A DNA stretch of 34,265 bases from a virus. The position numbers and the translations under genes are program-made. The stretch covers positions 1 to 34,265 of IMG/VR virus record IMGVR_UViG_3300047297_000040. One strand, 5' to 3'. This document shows, in pieces, positions 5,547 through 11,457 of the stretch (position 1 is the stretch's first letter; the number at the start of each line of letters is the position of its first letter). The notes under the pieces are model-generated. The model had not been told where the DNA came from and ran no database searches. It worked only from the letters and a program-made list of their open reading frames with translations.

Positions 5547-5599
5547 TTTACGAGGCGAAAGCGGATGCTGAGAAGTTGGCGAAATCTAACAGTTGAATC

Positions 5600-5712
5600 G
5601 TGGGTATCGAATCCCGCCCAGACGCAGCGAGTAGCCTCACCAATTTAATGTTTACGGGCGGGAAAGCGGACAATTTTGTCGGACGAACGTTAGTACCGCC
5701 CACCCAAAGGAG
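5600..5712 (+). promoter_or_regulatory. Structured leader with alternative pairing arms (candidate RNA switch)
   Basis: The 173-base gap between the SSB-like and 5720 genes holds four complementary GC-rich segments: GTGGG (5600-5604), TCCCGCCC (5612-5619), GGGCGGGA (5656-5663) and ACCGCCCACCC (5695-5705). Segment 1 can pair with 2 or with CCCAC of 4; 2 pairs perfectly with 3 (8 bp); 3 pairs with 4 (GGGCGG/CCGCCC). A further hairpin GACAATTTTGTC lies at 5669-5680. Segment 4 directly abuts the ribosome site AAAGGAG (5706-5712). The layout is that of mutually exclusive hairpins controlling translation or readthrough. No known riboswitch class was recognised. Confidence 0.5.
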
Positions 5713-5719
5713 AAAAGTA

Positions 5720-6052
5720 ATGAGTTTAGATAAAGCATGGTTTGGCGGTGCAGTTGAGAAGTTCTTTGGCTCACCAGTATTTAAGTTACACAGAAAAGAT
5801 AGCCCTCAGACATCGATTGAGGCGGCTGAAGGTGTGGACACCAAGAAGCTAGAAAGTCTTGTCTATGAGGCTATAAAGGGCTTTCCTGATGGGTGTATCT
5901 CAGACGAGATACTAGAGATGTATCCAGACTATCCTTACTCCTCAATAACAGGGAGGTATCGTGCTTTGCTAGACAAAGGTTATATCGAGATTATTGGCGC
6001 TAGAGTAGGACGCTCTGGTAAAAAACAACGACTTATGAAAGCAATCAAATGA
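5720..6052 (+). CDS. Small winged-helix-like hypothetical protein
   Basis: A 110-residue protein starting MSLDKAWFGG at 5720, chosen because AAAGGAG precedes it by seven bases and the longer frame would start within the structured leader. The C-terminal ~70 residues ('LVYEAIKGFPDGCISDEILEMYPDYPYSSITGRYRALLDKGYIEIIGARVGRSGKKQRLM') have the helix-helix-recognition helix-wing order of phage winged-helix proteins. DNA binding is inferred. The stop overlaps the MazG-like start by ATGA. Its control by the leader is unusual for this compact operon. Confidence 0.65.
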   Translation: MSLDKAWFGGAVEKFFGSPVFKLHRKDSPQTSIEAAEGVDTKKLESLVYEAIKGFPDGCISDEILEMYPDYPYSSITGRYRALLDKGYIEIIGARVGRSGKKQRLMKAIK

Positions 6053-6357
6053 GTTATGCAAATGTAGAAATAAAGATAATTCAATGGGCGGAAGCTCGCA
6101 AGATTATCCCTAATAGCAATCCAGAGACTCAGCTACTCAAAGCAATGTCTGAACTCGGAGAATTAGCCGATGCAACCATTAAAAAAGATCGTGACGCAAT
6201 TGTTGATGCTGTGGGCGATGTTATGGTATGCCTTGTTAATTATTGCGCTCTACAGGACTTGAATCTGGTAGACTGTATGGAAGTTGCGTACGATCAGATT
6301 AAGAATCGGAAGGGCACACTATTGTCCAACGGATTGTTCGTTAAAGACGCTACTTAG
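6049..6357 (+). CDS. MazG-like nucleoside triphosphate pyrophosphohydrolase
   Basis: A 102-residue all-alpha protein with the metal-binding signature of the MazG/dUTPase-like superfamily: 'SELGELADA' (ExxE, about residues 35-43) and 'DAVGDVMVCLVNYC' (about 54-67; the usual ExxD appears as a D-x3-D variant). Such phage enzymes hydrolyse (d)NTPs to monophosphates and tune nucleotide or alarmone pools during infection. It is the last gene of the plus-strand operon and ends inside the convergent minus-strand gene 6350-6493 (eight-base overlap). Confidence 0.75.
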   Translation: MSYANVEIKIIQWAEARKIIPNSNPETQLLKAMSELGELADATIKKDRDAIVDAVGDVMVCLVNYCALQDLNLVDCMEVAYDQIKNRKGTLLSNGLFVKDAT

Positions 6358-6493
6358 CAAGTAAGTAAAGACCCACATTCGAGAAGGCGTAGCCTGCGTA
6401 CACAATCGCCATGTGTGGGTTATCTTTCCATAGTTGTTCACCAGCTATGTAGGCGTATATTGCCCCTGTGAGGATAATTAGCCAAGCGCTCAA
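6350..6493 (-). CDS. Small two-span membrane protein (47 aa)
   Basis: Read from TTG at 6493-6491, overlapping the phosphoesterase stop (TTGA), to TAG at 6352-6350. The product (fMet-SAWLIILTGAIYAYIAG, then 'EQLWKDNPHMA', then 'IVYAGYAFSNVGLYLLAK') has two hydrophobic helices (about residues 4-17 and 29-46). The pattern 'GEQLW-NP-MA---AGYAFSNVGL' is one I recall from small phage membrane proteins. It is the last gene of the long minus-strand late/lysis unit. Function is unknown. Confidence 0.65.
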   Translation of the reverse strand: MSAWLIILTGAIYAYIAGEQLWKDNPHMAIVYAGYAFSNVGLYLLAK

Positions 6494-7476
6494 AATGCAC
6501 TCACATCTATAACTTCGCCACGGAACTCAACCATATCCTCGTCAAACTTATGCACGAGTTCAGGCCACAATAACTTGCCATTAAAGAAGTTAAGTACTGC
6601 AAAACCTGATCTGTGGTTGCTAGGGCTTAACTCTCCGTAGGTAAACTGTGGGCCATCAGTCTCAGCAAGTGTTCCAGTATCCACGCCATAGCGAGTGCCG
6701 TTGTAGTCATCAAATGGCGTTACCTTGAGAGAGTGTAGGTGTCCAGTTACGATGGATACGCCAGCGTTAACAGTATTGTTGTGAGTGGCATGGATGCCGC
6801 CTTTATAACGATGCTTAACAATGGTGTTCTCAGTAGGCCAACAAGCCCAACAGAATTCCCAATTAGGAATATGGTCTGTCAGCTTAAAGCCATAAACATC
6901 TTTAAACTGAGGTGCGTGTTGGGCTAGTCTATTGGCAAACCTAGAATCGTGATTACCAAATGTAAACACCAACTTTACATTGTGTCTCTCAGCTTTAGCC
7001 GTTTCCTCGATTTCCTCAAGCGCTGCCTGACAAGCCTTTAACTCTTGGATAACAGAAGTCTGTGGTAAATCAGAAGCGTCAAAACGGCTTATAGACGCTC
7101 CATCAAACGCATCTCCGTTACATATCACCGCTTTAGGTTTGAACTCTTGGATAGCCCATAAAAGCCCTTTAAAGGCTGTTGAGCGTTGGCTAGGAATGAA
7201 GTGAGCATCAGAGAATACGATAACTGTCCCATCCTCAATGCCTAAGTTAATCTGCTTTAAAGGAGAGAATGACTTTGGCCTTTTAAGATCATATTTAGCG
7301 CCTCGATGGTCAGAAGCACCTAATTTGACCTTGTAGTGTTCCTCAATCCATCTTCTACGCAAATAGACTGCTCTGATTGCAATCTTAAGATGCTCTGCAA
7401 GTTTAGCCGCAGACTGATATTCTCCCCATAACTTGATGAACTCAACATCAGTACAGGTTTGATTATGATTGCCCAT
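6490..7476 (-). CDS. Calcineurin-like metallophosphoesterase
   Basis: A 328-residue protein; I chose the ATG at 7476 (MGNHNQ) because AAAGG lies six bases upstream, whereas the ATG at 7482 would be fused to it. The two-metal phosphoesterase motifs are all present: Asp90-x-His92 (SDAHF), Gly-Asp122 (CNGDAFDG), Gly-Asn175-His176-Asp (GNHDS), His229 (GIHATH) and Gly-His246-x-His248 (GHLH). The first ~75 residues are helix-turn-helix-like ('SAAKLAEHLKIAIRAVYLRRRWIEEHY'), suggesting DNA association. The substrate is unknown; phage relatives act on nucleic acids or phosphate esters. Confidence 0.85.
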   Translation of the reverse strand: MGNHNQTCTDVEFIKLWGEYQSAAKLAEHLKIAIRAVYLRRRWIEEHYKVKLGASDHRGAKYDLKRPKSFSPLKQINLGIEDGTVIVFSDAHFIPSQRSTAFKGLLWAIQEFKPKAVICNGDAFDGASISRFDASDLPQTSVIQELKACQAALEEIEETAKAERHNVKLVFTFGNHDSRFANRLAQHAPQFKDVYGFKLTDHIPNWEFCWACWPTENTIVKHRYKGGIHATHNNTVNAGVSIVTGHLHSLKVTPFDDYNGTRYGVDTGTLAETDGPQFTYGELSPSNHRSGFAVLNFFNGKLLWPELVHKFDEDMVEFRGEVIDVSAF

Positions 7477-7834
7477 GAACATCCTTTAAGAGATTTTCCA
7501 AGAGATTGATAACCCTATGCTCTTGCATTTCAATATCCTCGTCTGAGGATTTAGGGTCAGTCGCTACGATCATTAAATCGTGCAAGAAAATATGCAGACA
7601 CTCATGGAGTGCAGTCTTATCTAGCGAATCATCGGTTATTTTCTCAGCACCAAAGTCACCTAATCTATAAACAGCAAGTCTTGCGCTCTCGTTGAACTCA
7701 ACAGAGGCCATCGCTTGTTTGGCGGGTTTGATGCCCTTCTCTATCCGCCAATCACCCAGATTTAATATCTGTTGCCATTTTCTAACGCTCTCAGCAAAAA
7801 TCTCAGCGTCTTGGGGTGTTGGTATGTTTGGCAT
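7463..7834 (-). CDS. Putative zinc metalloprotein with HExxH motif
   Basis: A 123-residue protein carrying a perfect HECLH (residues 77-81) within 'TALHECLHIFLHDLM', the zinc-binding and catalytic motif of zincin peptidases; Glu105-His106 further on may supply a third ligand. The protein is short, so it is a minimal domain. It overlaps the phosphoesterase start and follows the endolysin gene, separated by 31 bases. It may be a late protease or an anti-host factor. The start at 7834 has only a weak ribosome site. Confidence 0.65.
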   Translation of the reverse strand: MPNIPTPQDAEIFAESVRKWQQILNLGDWRIEKGIKPAKQAMASVEFNESARLAVYRLGDFGAEKITDDSLDKTALHECLHIFLHDLMIVATDPKSSDEDIEMQEHRVINLLENLLKDVHGQS

Positions 7835-7865
7835 AGGCGAGATTAAATCGTTTGTCTATGTCAGT

Positions 7866-8303
7866 TTAATTAAAAGCCCTAGTGCCAGTTTTATCAATGA
7901 TTAACGCTTGCTGACGAGGCTGACCTTCTTGAGTATTAGGGATGCTTACATGAGTCCATCGGTCAAACTCACGAATCACTTGGTCATAGGGTAAACCCGC
8001 ATTTATGATGGTTCTGACAACTTCATCAGGTGTTAATTGAGGTACTCGGATGTCCACAGCACAACCACTACGATGCTGGCTAGTATCTTTAGAGCCAACA
8101 GCGTCATTGACTTGCTTACTTCTAAAAGCCGAGTTAACCATGACGGGTCTTCCACCCAAGGCTGCTTTGACATCCTCAAGGAACTCAGCAAGTCTTTTAA
8201 GGTTTTCAAGTTCTGCATCATTTGGAGTATTGTCCCATCCGTTGCGCTCTGCGGTTTCTGAGAATGTCAGTTCTTCTAAAGTAAAGTGTTTAGTAAGATT
8301 CAT
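7866..8303 (-). CDS. Endolysin, peptidase M15 family
   Basis: A 145-residue M15-type (Peptidase_M15_3) domain. Zinc ligands are visible: His77 in SQHRSG, Asp84 in CAVD, and His118 in RWTHVS; 'VMVNSAFRS' precedes them. The family cleaves peptidoglycan stem peptides (L-Ala-D-Glu or D-Ala-D-Ala bonds) and serves as phage lysin. There is no signal peptide, so it needs a holin. Its start overlaps the stop of the 3TM holin by ATGA, giving a two-gene lysis pair. Confidence 0.88.
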   Translation of the reverse strand: MNLTKHFTLEELTFSETAERNGWDNTPNDAELENLKRLAEFLEDVKAALGGRPVMVNSAFRSKQVNDAVGSKDTSQHRSGCAVDIRVPQLTPDEVVRTIINAGLPYDQVIREFDRWTHVSIPNTQEGQPRQQALIIDKTGTRAFN

Positions 8304-8701
8304 TTCTTAACCCTATCTGCAATCTTTTCCATAGTGCGTCCACCAAAGTAAAACGACATCACCAACATACCCCATTGCCCAAGCAACTCAACATAAGCGC
8401 CTCTGGTTTCGTATTCAAAGATTGAGGCAATAGCAAAGCCAGAATAAGCCACCAAAAGGAATACAAGAGTCAAGGGACGAATATTCTTAGACATCCATGA
8501 GTCACTAGCCATGTCAGCCTTAACTCGCTCTGTGAGGTTATTTTGCTCAGTCTCATACAGCTTAGTCTCATTAGCCATCTTAGCTAACTCACCATCTTGA
8601 GCCATCTTTTGTAACTCAAGTTGTGCTTTAGCCTTGGCCTCTGGGTCTGGTAGAATTTTATCTATTATCTTTGACGCAAATGGGAGCAACTCTTGAAGCA
8701 T
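8300..8701 (-). CDS. Holin of the 3TM (GTA-type) family
   Basis: A 133-residue protein with an N-terminal amphipathic stretch 'SKIIDKILPDPEAKAKAQLEL', a charged coiled region, then hydrophobic segments at about residues 77-96 (LTLVFLLVAYSGFAIASIF) and 104-122 (VELLGQWGMLVMSFYFGG), ending 'RTMEKIADRVKK'. This order is typical of the GTA_holin_3TM family, which permeabilises the inner membrane to release the lysin. It is coupled to the endolysin. The first three codons overlap the opposite-strand HNH gene. Confidence 0.82.
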   Translation of the reverse strand: MLQELLPFASKIIDKILPDPEAKAKAQLELQKMAQDGELAKMANETKLYETEQNNLTERVKADMASDSWMSKNIRPLTLVFLLVAYSGFAIASIFEYETRGAYVELLGQWGMLVMSFYFGGRTMEKIADRVKK

Positions 8702-9148
8702 ATTAAAGACCTTTCTGGTTCAAAAAACCCAAGTTTTTCACATGGACACGCTTTGCGTGGGAAACGCACTTCTACTTACCAAATATGGGAGGGGCTTAAA
8801 AAACGATGCACTAGCCCTACTTGCAAAGCGTACAAGAATTATGGCGGCAGGGGAATAACTATTTGCGACCGATGGATGCACTTTGAAAATTTCTTGGCCG
8901 ATATGGGGGAGCGCCCAGAAGGACTTTGTATTGAACGAATTGACAACAACCAAGGATACACCCCTGAAAACTGCGTGTGGGCTGATAGAACGCAACAAGC
9001 CAAGAACAGAAGAAACACCCGATTTATTGAAGCGTTTGGCAAAAGACAAACTGTATCTGAATGGGTTGCTGAAACAAGTCTTTCCTACTACACCATCTAT
9101 CTTAGACTGCGTAGGGGCAAAACAGCGGAAGAAGCGGTTTGTGTGTAG
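8693..9148 (+). CDS. HNH homing endonuclease-like protein, inserted on the opposite strand
   Basis: A 151-residue protein on the plus strand inside a minus-strand lysis cluster. Start TTG at 8693, with GGGAG six bases upstream. The central block is a phage homing-endonuclease family: 'YQIWEGLKKRC', 'YGGRGI' (50-55), 'RIDNN' (82-86) and 'PENCVW' (91-96). The C-terminus 'SEWVAETSLSYYTIYLRLRRGKTAEEAV' is a modular helix-turn-helix that aids target binding. The orientation, the overlap with the holin 5' end (nine bases) and the endonuclease identity suggest a mobile gene that entered the intergenic space. No intron is evident. Confidence 0.82.
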   Translation: MKHIKDLSGSKNPSFSHGHALRGKRTSTYQIWEGLKKRCTSPTCKAYKNYGGRGITICDRWMHFENFLADMGERPEGLCIERIDNNQGYTPENCVWADRTQQAKNRRNTRFIEAFGKRQTVSEWVAETSLSYYTIYLRLRRGKTAEEAVCV

Positions 9149-9157
9149 TTTAGCCAT

Positions 9158-9364
9158 TCAGTATTCCAGATCTAACTCTTTAGCATTCTCTGCCTTTTTG
9201 TCGAGGGCTTGTTGGCTTTTCTGCCATTGCACACCTGCGTCATAGCCGTAGTTCCAGCCCATCTCAACTAAGGCAAGTTCATCTTTTGAGTATGCTTGCT
9301 TGCGCGGCTCTCCCGTTTCAAGGAAACGTCCCTTGACCCATTGTTTAAATGTTGTGTAGATCAT
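9158..9364 (-). CDS. Hypothetical phage protein (68 aa)
   Basis: The ATG at 9364 overlaps the stop of the 29-residue gene (ATGA), so I prefer it over the in-frame GTG at 9373. The product begins MIYTTFKQWVKGRF and carries 'ALVEMGWNYGYDAGVQWQKSQQALDKKAENAKE', a charged helical tail. No domain is recognised. The stop faces the HNH gene with nine bases between. Confidence 0.7.
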   Translation of the reverse strand: MIYTTFKQWVKGRFLETGEPRKQAYSKDELALVEMGWNYGYDAGVQWQKSQQALDKKAENAKELDLEY

Positions 9365-9450
9365 TTTGCCCACTTGTTAAATGTTTGAATCAAGACGACA
9401 AATAAAGCGCCCAAAATAAAACCTGCTAAAAAAATGCTTTCTTCAGTCAT
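9361..9450 (-). CDS. Single-span membrane peptide (29 aa)
   Basis: Read from ATG 9450-9448 (preceded by GGAGGTAAAG) to TGA 9363-9361; both ends join neighbours by ATGA. The sequence MTEESIFLAGFILGALFVVL is followed by IQTFNKWAK, a short acidic head, one hydrophobic helix and a basic tail, an arrangement like small holin or lysis-modulating peptides. It lies inside the lysis region. The role is inferred only from topology and place. Confidence 0.6.
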   Translation of the reverse strand: MTEESIFLAGFILGALFVVLIQTFNKWAK

Positions 9451-9635
9451 TCCTTTACCTCCAATTCGGTTTCAATTTCAATTGGCGCTAATGCTTCCCG
9501 TGCTCTTGCAATAGCAAACCTTGCATTTTGTAGCGCCACGTGGTCATGCTTCATACTAAAGAAACGGCATTCTGTTTGCGCGACCAATTCTTTTAATGCG
9601 TCTAATGTAAGTTGCAGCGTTTCGTCTTTAGTCAT
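9447..9635 (-). CDS. Short MTKDE-family protein (62 aa)
   Basis: A 62-residue relative of the N-terminal part of 36-626: MTKDETLQLTLDALKEL, with 'AIARAREALAP' replacing the usual 'AIKEALAQPE'. Function is unknown; this module occurs repeatedly in some phage genomes. ATGA overlaps connect it to the 15-codon frame upstream and to the 29-residue peptide downstream. Confidence 0.7.
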   Translation of the reverse strand: MTKDETLQLTLDALKELVAQTECRFFSMKHDHVALQNARFAIARAREALAPIEIETELEVKE

Positions 9636-9679
9636 ACCAGCTTGCCACCCACGTTAATCAGTGCGTCTAGTCCAATCAT
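9632..9679 (-). CDS. 15-codon frame resembling a truncated holin N-terminus
   Basis: ATG 9679-9677 to TGA 9634-9632 encodes MIGLDALINVGGKLV. Both ends are ATGA overlaps with 9676-9954 and 9447-9635. The peptide resembles the first residues of GTA-type holins (hydrophobic start, then G-K-L before 'IDK-PDP'), so it may be a decayed second holin or simply a leader that keeps ribosomes coupled. It is very short and may not have its own function. Confidence 0.35.
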   Translation of the reverse strand: MIGLDALINVGGKLV

Positions 9680-9954
9680 TTTGAGTCCCTTGGTTTGTTG
9701 TCTTCATTCTGCATGAGTTTGATACCAGACAGGAACCCAATCATGCCGCCGATAAGAGTAGAAAAAGCGGGTGAAATCATTTTGAAGATCTCCCCGTTGT
9801 CCACTTCCTTTGCCCAAAGTCCTAGGATAAAGGCTGCGACCATGGCCAGCACCGAGATGCACAATGTTGTGCTTACCATCAGCGTGACGTACAGCGTCAG
9901 TTTCTCTTTGGTGTCCGGCACTGGCTGGCGCGGTTTGCGTGTTGGTGTGTTCAT
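9676..9954 (-). CDS. Two-span membrane protein, possible holin/antiholin
   Basis: A 92-residue protein with a basic N-terminus rich in Pro/Arg, hydrophobic helices at about residues 20-47 (LYVTLMVSTTLCISVLAMVAAFILGLW) and 58-78 (MISPAFSTLIGGMIGFLSGIKLM), and a charged tail. The region lies between holin candidates. No family recognised with certainty; holin-like is a reasonable guess. It starts in an ATGA overlap with 9951-10190. A parallel frame in another phase (9704-9967) was rejected because it lacks membrane or motif sense. Confidence 0.65.
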   Translation of the reverse strand: MNTPTRKPRQPVPDTKEKLTLYVTLMVSTTLCISVLAMVAAFILGLWAKEVDNGEIFKMISPAFSTLIGGMIGFLSGIKLMQNEDNKPRDSK

Positions 9955-10190
9955 ACAAGGGCATCAATCTTTCGTTTCAGATTTGTAATGTCAATGTTTA
10001 CCGTAATTTGCCGCATCCGGTACTCGTAGATTTCATACTCGTACTGGTGAAACTTCTTTACCGTGTGGTCAATTTGCACCTGCAAAGCGTACTCTGCATT
10101 CTGTCTTTCTACGCGCTTAGCAAAAACCTCCGCCTGTAAACCAACTTGGGGCTGAACAATCGGATACCACTTGTCAAAGCTGATCTTCAT
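9951..10190 (-). CDS. Hypothetical helical phage protein (79 aa)
   Basis: A 79-residue protein, MKISFDKWYPIVQPQVGLQ followed by a long charged/aromatic helix ('VKKFHQYEYEIYEYRMRQI') and a coiled 'NIDITNLKRKIDAL' end. There is no signal or membrane segment. It is translationally coupled on both sides (ATGA). In lysis regions such coiled proteins can be spanin-like, but it lacks an anchor, so no function is claimed. Confidence 0.7.
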   Translation of the reverse strand: MKISFDKWYPIVQPQVGLQAEVFAKRVERQNAEYALQVQIDHTVKKFHQYEYEIYEYRMRQITVNIDITNLKRKIDALV

Positions 10191-10474
10191 TTCTTTTCCC
10201 TCTCAACCGCTCGGGCATAGTAAAAAAGAATCTTTGACCTTAATTCAGCACTATCCGCAACCCCTGCCCACAATGCTAGGTTATTCCAAATGCCTACCAG
10301 TTGTTCAGAACTGCAACTATCGCCATTTGTTGTCAACCACTCAGATAATCTTTGGTGTCTCTCAGAAGGGTTATGCAACCAACTTAACCCGTAAAAATCA
10401 GTAACGATACAAACAGTTTGCGCCTTAGCCCATAAAACAATGCAAATGAGCAGTAGCCCAAACCATTTAGTCAT
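10187..10474 (-). CDS. Exported or membrane-anchored small protein in the lysis region
   Basis: A 95-residue protein with an N-terminal hydrophobic segment (residues 3-18, KWFGLLLICIVLWAKA) that looks like a signal peptide (cleavage A-K-A) or a single anchor. The mature part has Cys22 and Cys54 and a helical C-terminus ('WNNLALWAGVADSAELRSKILFYYARAVEREKK'). It has no canonical lipobox. It overlaps the pinholin-like gene by eight bases. It could be a periplasmic lysis accessory; the family is not recognised. Confidence 0.65.
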   Translation of the reverse strand: MTKWFGLLLICIVLWAKAQTVCIVTDFYGLSWLHNPSERHQRLSEWLTTNGDSCSSEQLVGIWNNLALWAGVADSAELRSKILFYYARAVEREKK

Positions 10475-10685
10475 ATCCCGCTTCTTTACGAGCTAACTTT
10501 AAGTGTTGGTGCTTAAACCAGATATTCGCCACTAGACCAACCAAACCAATCACAACACCGCAAATAGTGCCAAACTCATTAGCCGTTAAGCCAAAGAATA
10601 CGGCACTACTAGCGCCCCCATAAGTGGCTACTGATGCTACTTTTGTAGCTACTGCTGATGCGGCTTCTGCGGTGTGCTGTTCCAT
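10467..10685 (-). CDS. Class II holin-like protein (phage 21 S type)
   Basis: A 72-residue protein with a short N-terminus (MEQHTAEAASAVATKVASVATYGGA), first hydrophobic helix about residues 21-35, the turn 'LTANEFGTICG', second helix about 42-58 (VVIGLVGLVANIWF) and a basic tail (KHQHLKLARKE). The 'TANE' turn followed by a Gly-rich helix and 'K--HLKLAR' is characteristic of phage 21-type pinholins. It sits about 2 kb upstream of the M15 endolysin in the transcript. Together with 8300-8701 it gives two holin candidates. Confidence 0.78.
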   Translation of the reverse strand: MEQHTAEAASAVATKVASVATYGGASSAVFFGLTANEFGTICGVVIGLVGLVANIWFKHQHLKLARKEAGYD

Positions 10686-10686
10686 G

Positions 10687-10896
10687 TTATTCCTCTGGCT
10701 TTTCTAGTGAAGTTTTCAGTAGGTTAAAGAAAGCGTCTCTGCCTACCTGAAGCTGATCTGTGTTGAACTTAGCAGAGTTAAGTTTGCGTTCCAAGTCAAT
10801 GACATGGTTGAGCAAGGTTTGTTGCTCTGGTGTCATATCCTCAACGATGTACTCAACTCCGTCAATTGTCACAGGGTTTGTTTTTTTCTCGCCCAT
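10687..10896 (-). CDS. Hypothetical phage protein, DUF6447-like
   Basis: A 69-residue protein with 'TIDGVEYIVEDMTPEQQTLLNHVIDLERKLNSAKFNTDQLQVGRDAFFNLLKTSLEK', the pattern of the DUF6447-type family: a small 'IDG-EY' hairpin, then a long coiled coil. Such proteins often sit beside tail-fibre and lysis genes. The TAA is one base from the pinholin start. Function is unknown. Confidence 0.7.
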   Translation of the reverse strand: MGEKKTNPVTIDGVEYIVEDMTPEQQTLLNHVIDLERKLNSAKFNTDQLQVGRDAFFNLLKTSLEKPEE

Positions 10897-10905
10897 GATT
10901 TTCCT

Positions 10906-11457
10906 TTAATGTGCCACCAAGATCAGGTGGTGGCTTCCTGATTTACCATTGTTTGCAAACTCTCCGTGTGCAATTGAACGCCACAAATCCATAAAATCAG
11001 CAGCGTCTTCTTTTGTAATAAACCCAGAAACTTCTTTTGTCTTATTTTTAAAAGACAAAGAGCATCTCCAACATTTATTTTGCTTGCTATAACTTACGCC
11101 TTTTACACCAGAGGTATTATGCCTTGCAAGTCTCGAATTATGATTATTTGTTTGCCGTGTTGCGGCTCTTAAATTTTCAATTCTGTTGTCTGCTGTTTTG
11201 CCATTGATATGGTCAATAACTTCTGGCAAATACCCATGGTGCATTAGAAAAATTACCCTATGAACGCCAATTGATTTGCTTCCTTGTTTATAGACAACAC
11301 GCCTATAACCTTTACCATCAAATCCACCAACCTCTTTGTTTGCATAAAGAGTGTTAAAAAACTTACTACGCTTTATATTATTTGGTTTTGGCTTCCAAAA
11401 AAGGATGCCATTTACCTCATAAAATAATTCGTGTGCAAGCTCTTTGGTTAGTTCCAT
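10906..11457 (-). CDS. HNH endonuclease with C-terminal AP2 domain
   Basis: A 183-residue homing-endonuclease-type protein. HNH_3 core: His66-Arg67 (HRVIF), 'HHGYLPEVIDHINGKTADNRIENLR' with Asp82-His83, Asn85 and Asn91/Asn95. AP2-type DNA-binding domain at about 113-152 ('SGVKGVSYSKQNKCWRCSLSFKN', 'FITKEDAADFMDLWR'). Its start lies within the last codons of 11448-11744 (ten-base overlap) with no clear ribosome site, suggesting a recently inserted selfish gene that relies on translational coupling. Unlike the HNH at 8693 it follows the local strand. Confidence 0.85.
   Translation of the reverse strand: MELTKELAHELFYEVNGILFWKPKPNNIKRSKFFNTLYANKEVGGFDGKGYRRVVYKQGSKSIGVHRVIFLMHHGYLPEVIDHINGKTADNRIENLRAATRQTNNHNSRLARHNTSGVKGVSYSKQNKCWRCSLSFKNKTKEVSGFITKEDAADFMDLWRSIAHGEFANNGKSGSHHLILVAH

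Noticed and set aside
5550-5626. tRNA-like sequence with a T-arm resembling GGGTATCGAATCCC
   Set aside because: The loop has one extra base and no matching acceptor, D or anticodon stems can be drawn in the 65 bases upstream; treated as part of the structured leader.
8738-9157. 139-codon minus-strand frame opposite the HNH gene
   Set aside because: Shadow of the HNH gene; it has no motifs, while the plus-strand product has clear endonuclease signatures.
9704-9967. 87-codon minus-strand frame overlapping the two-span membrane protein
   Set aside because: His/Arg-rich low-sense sequence in another phase; the membrane protein has the ATGA coupling.
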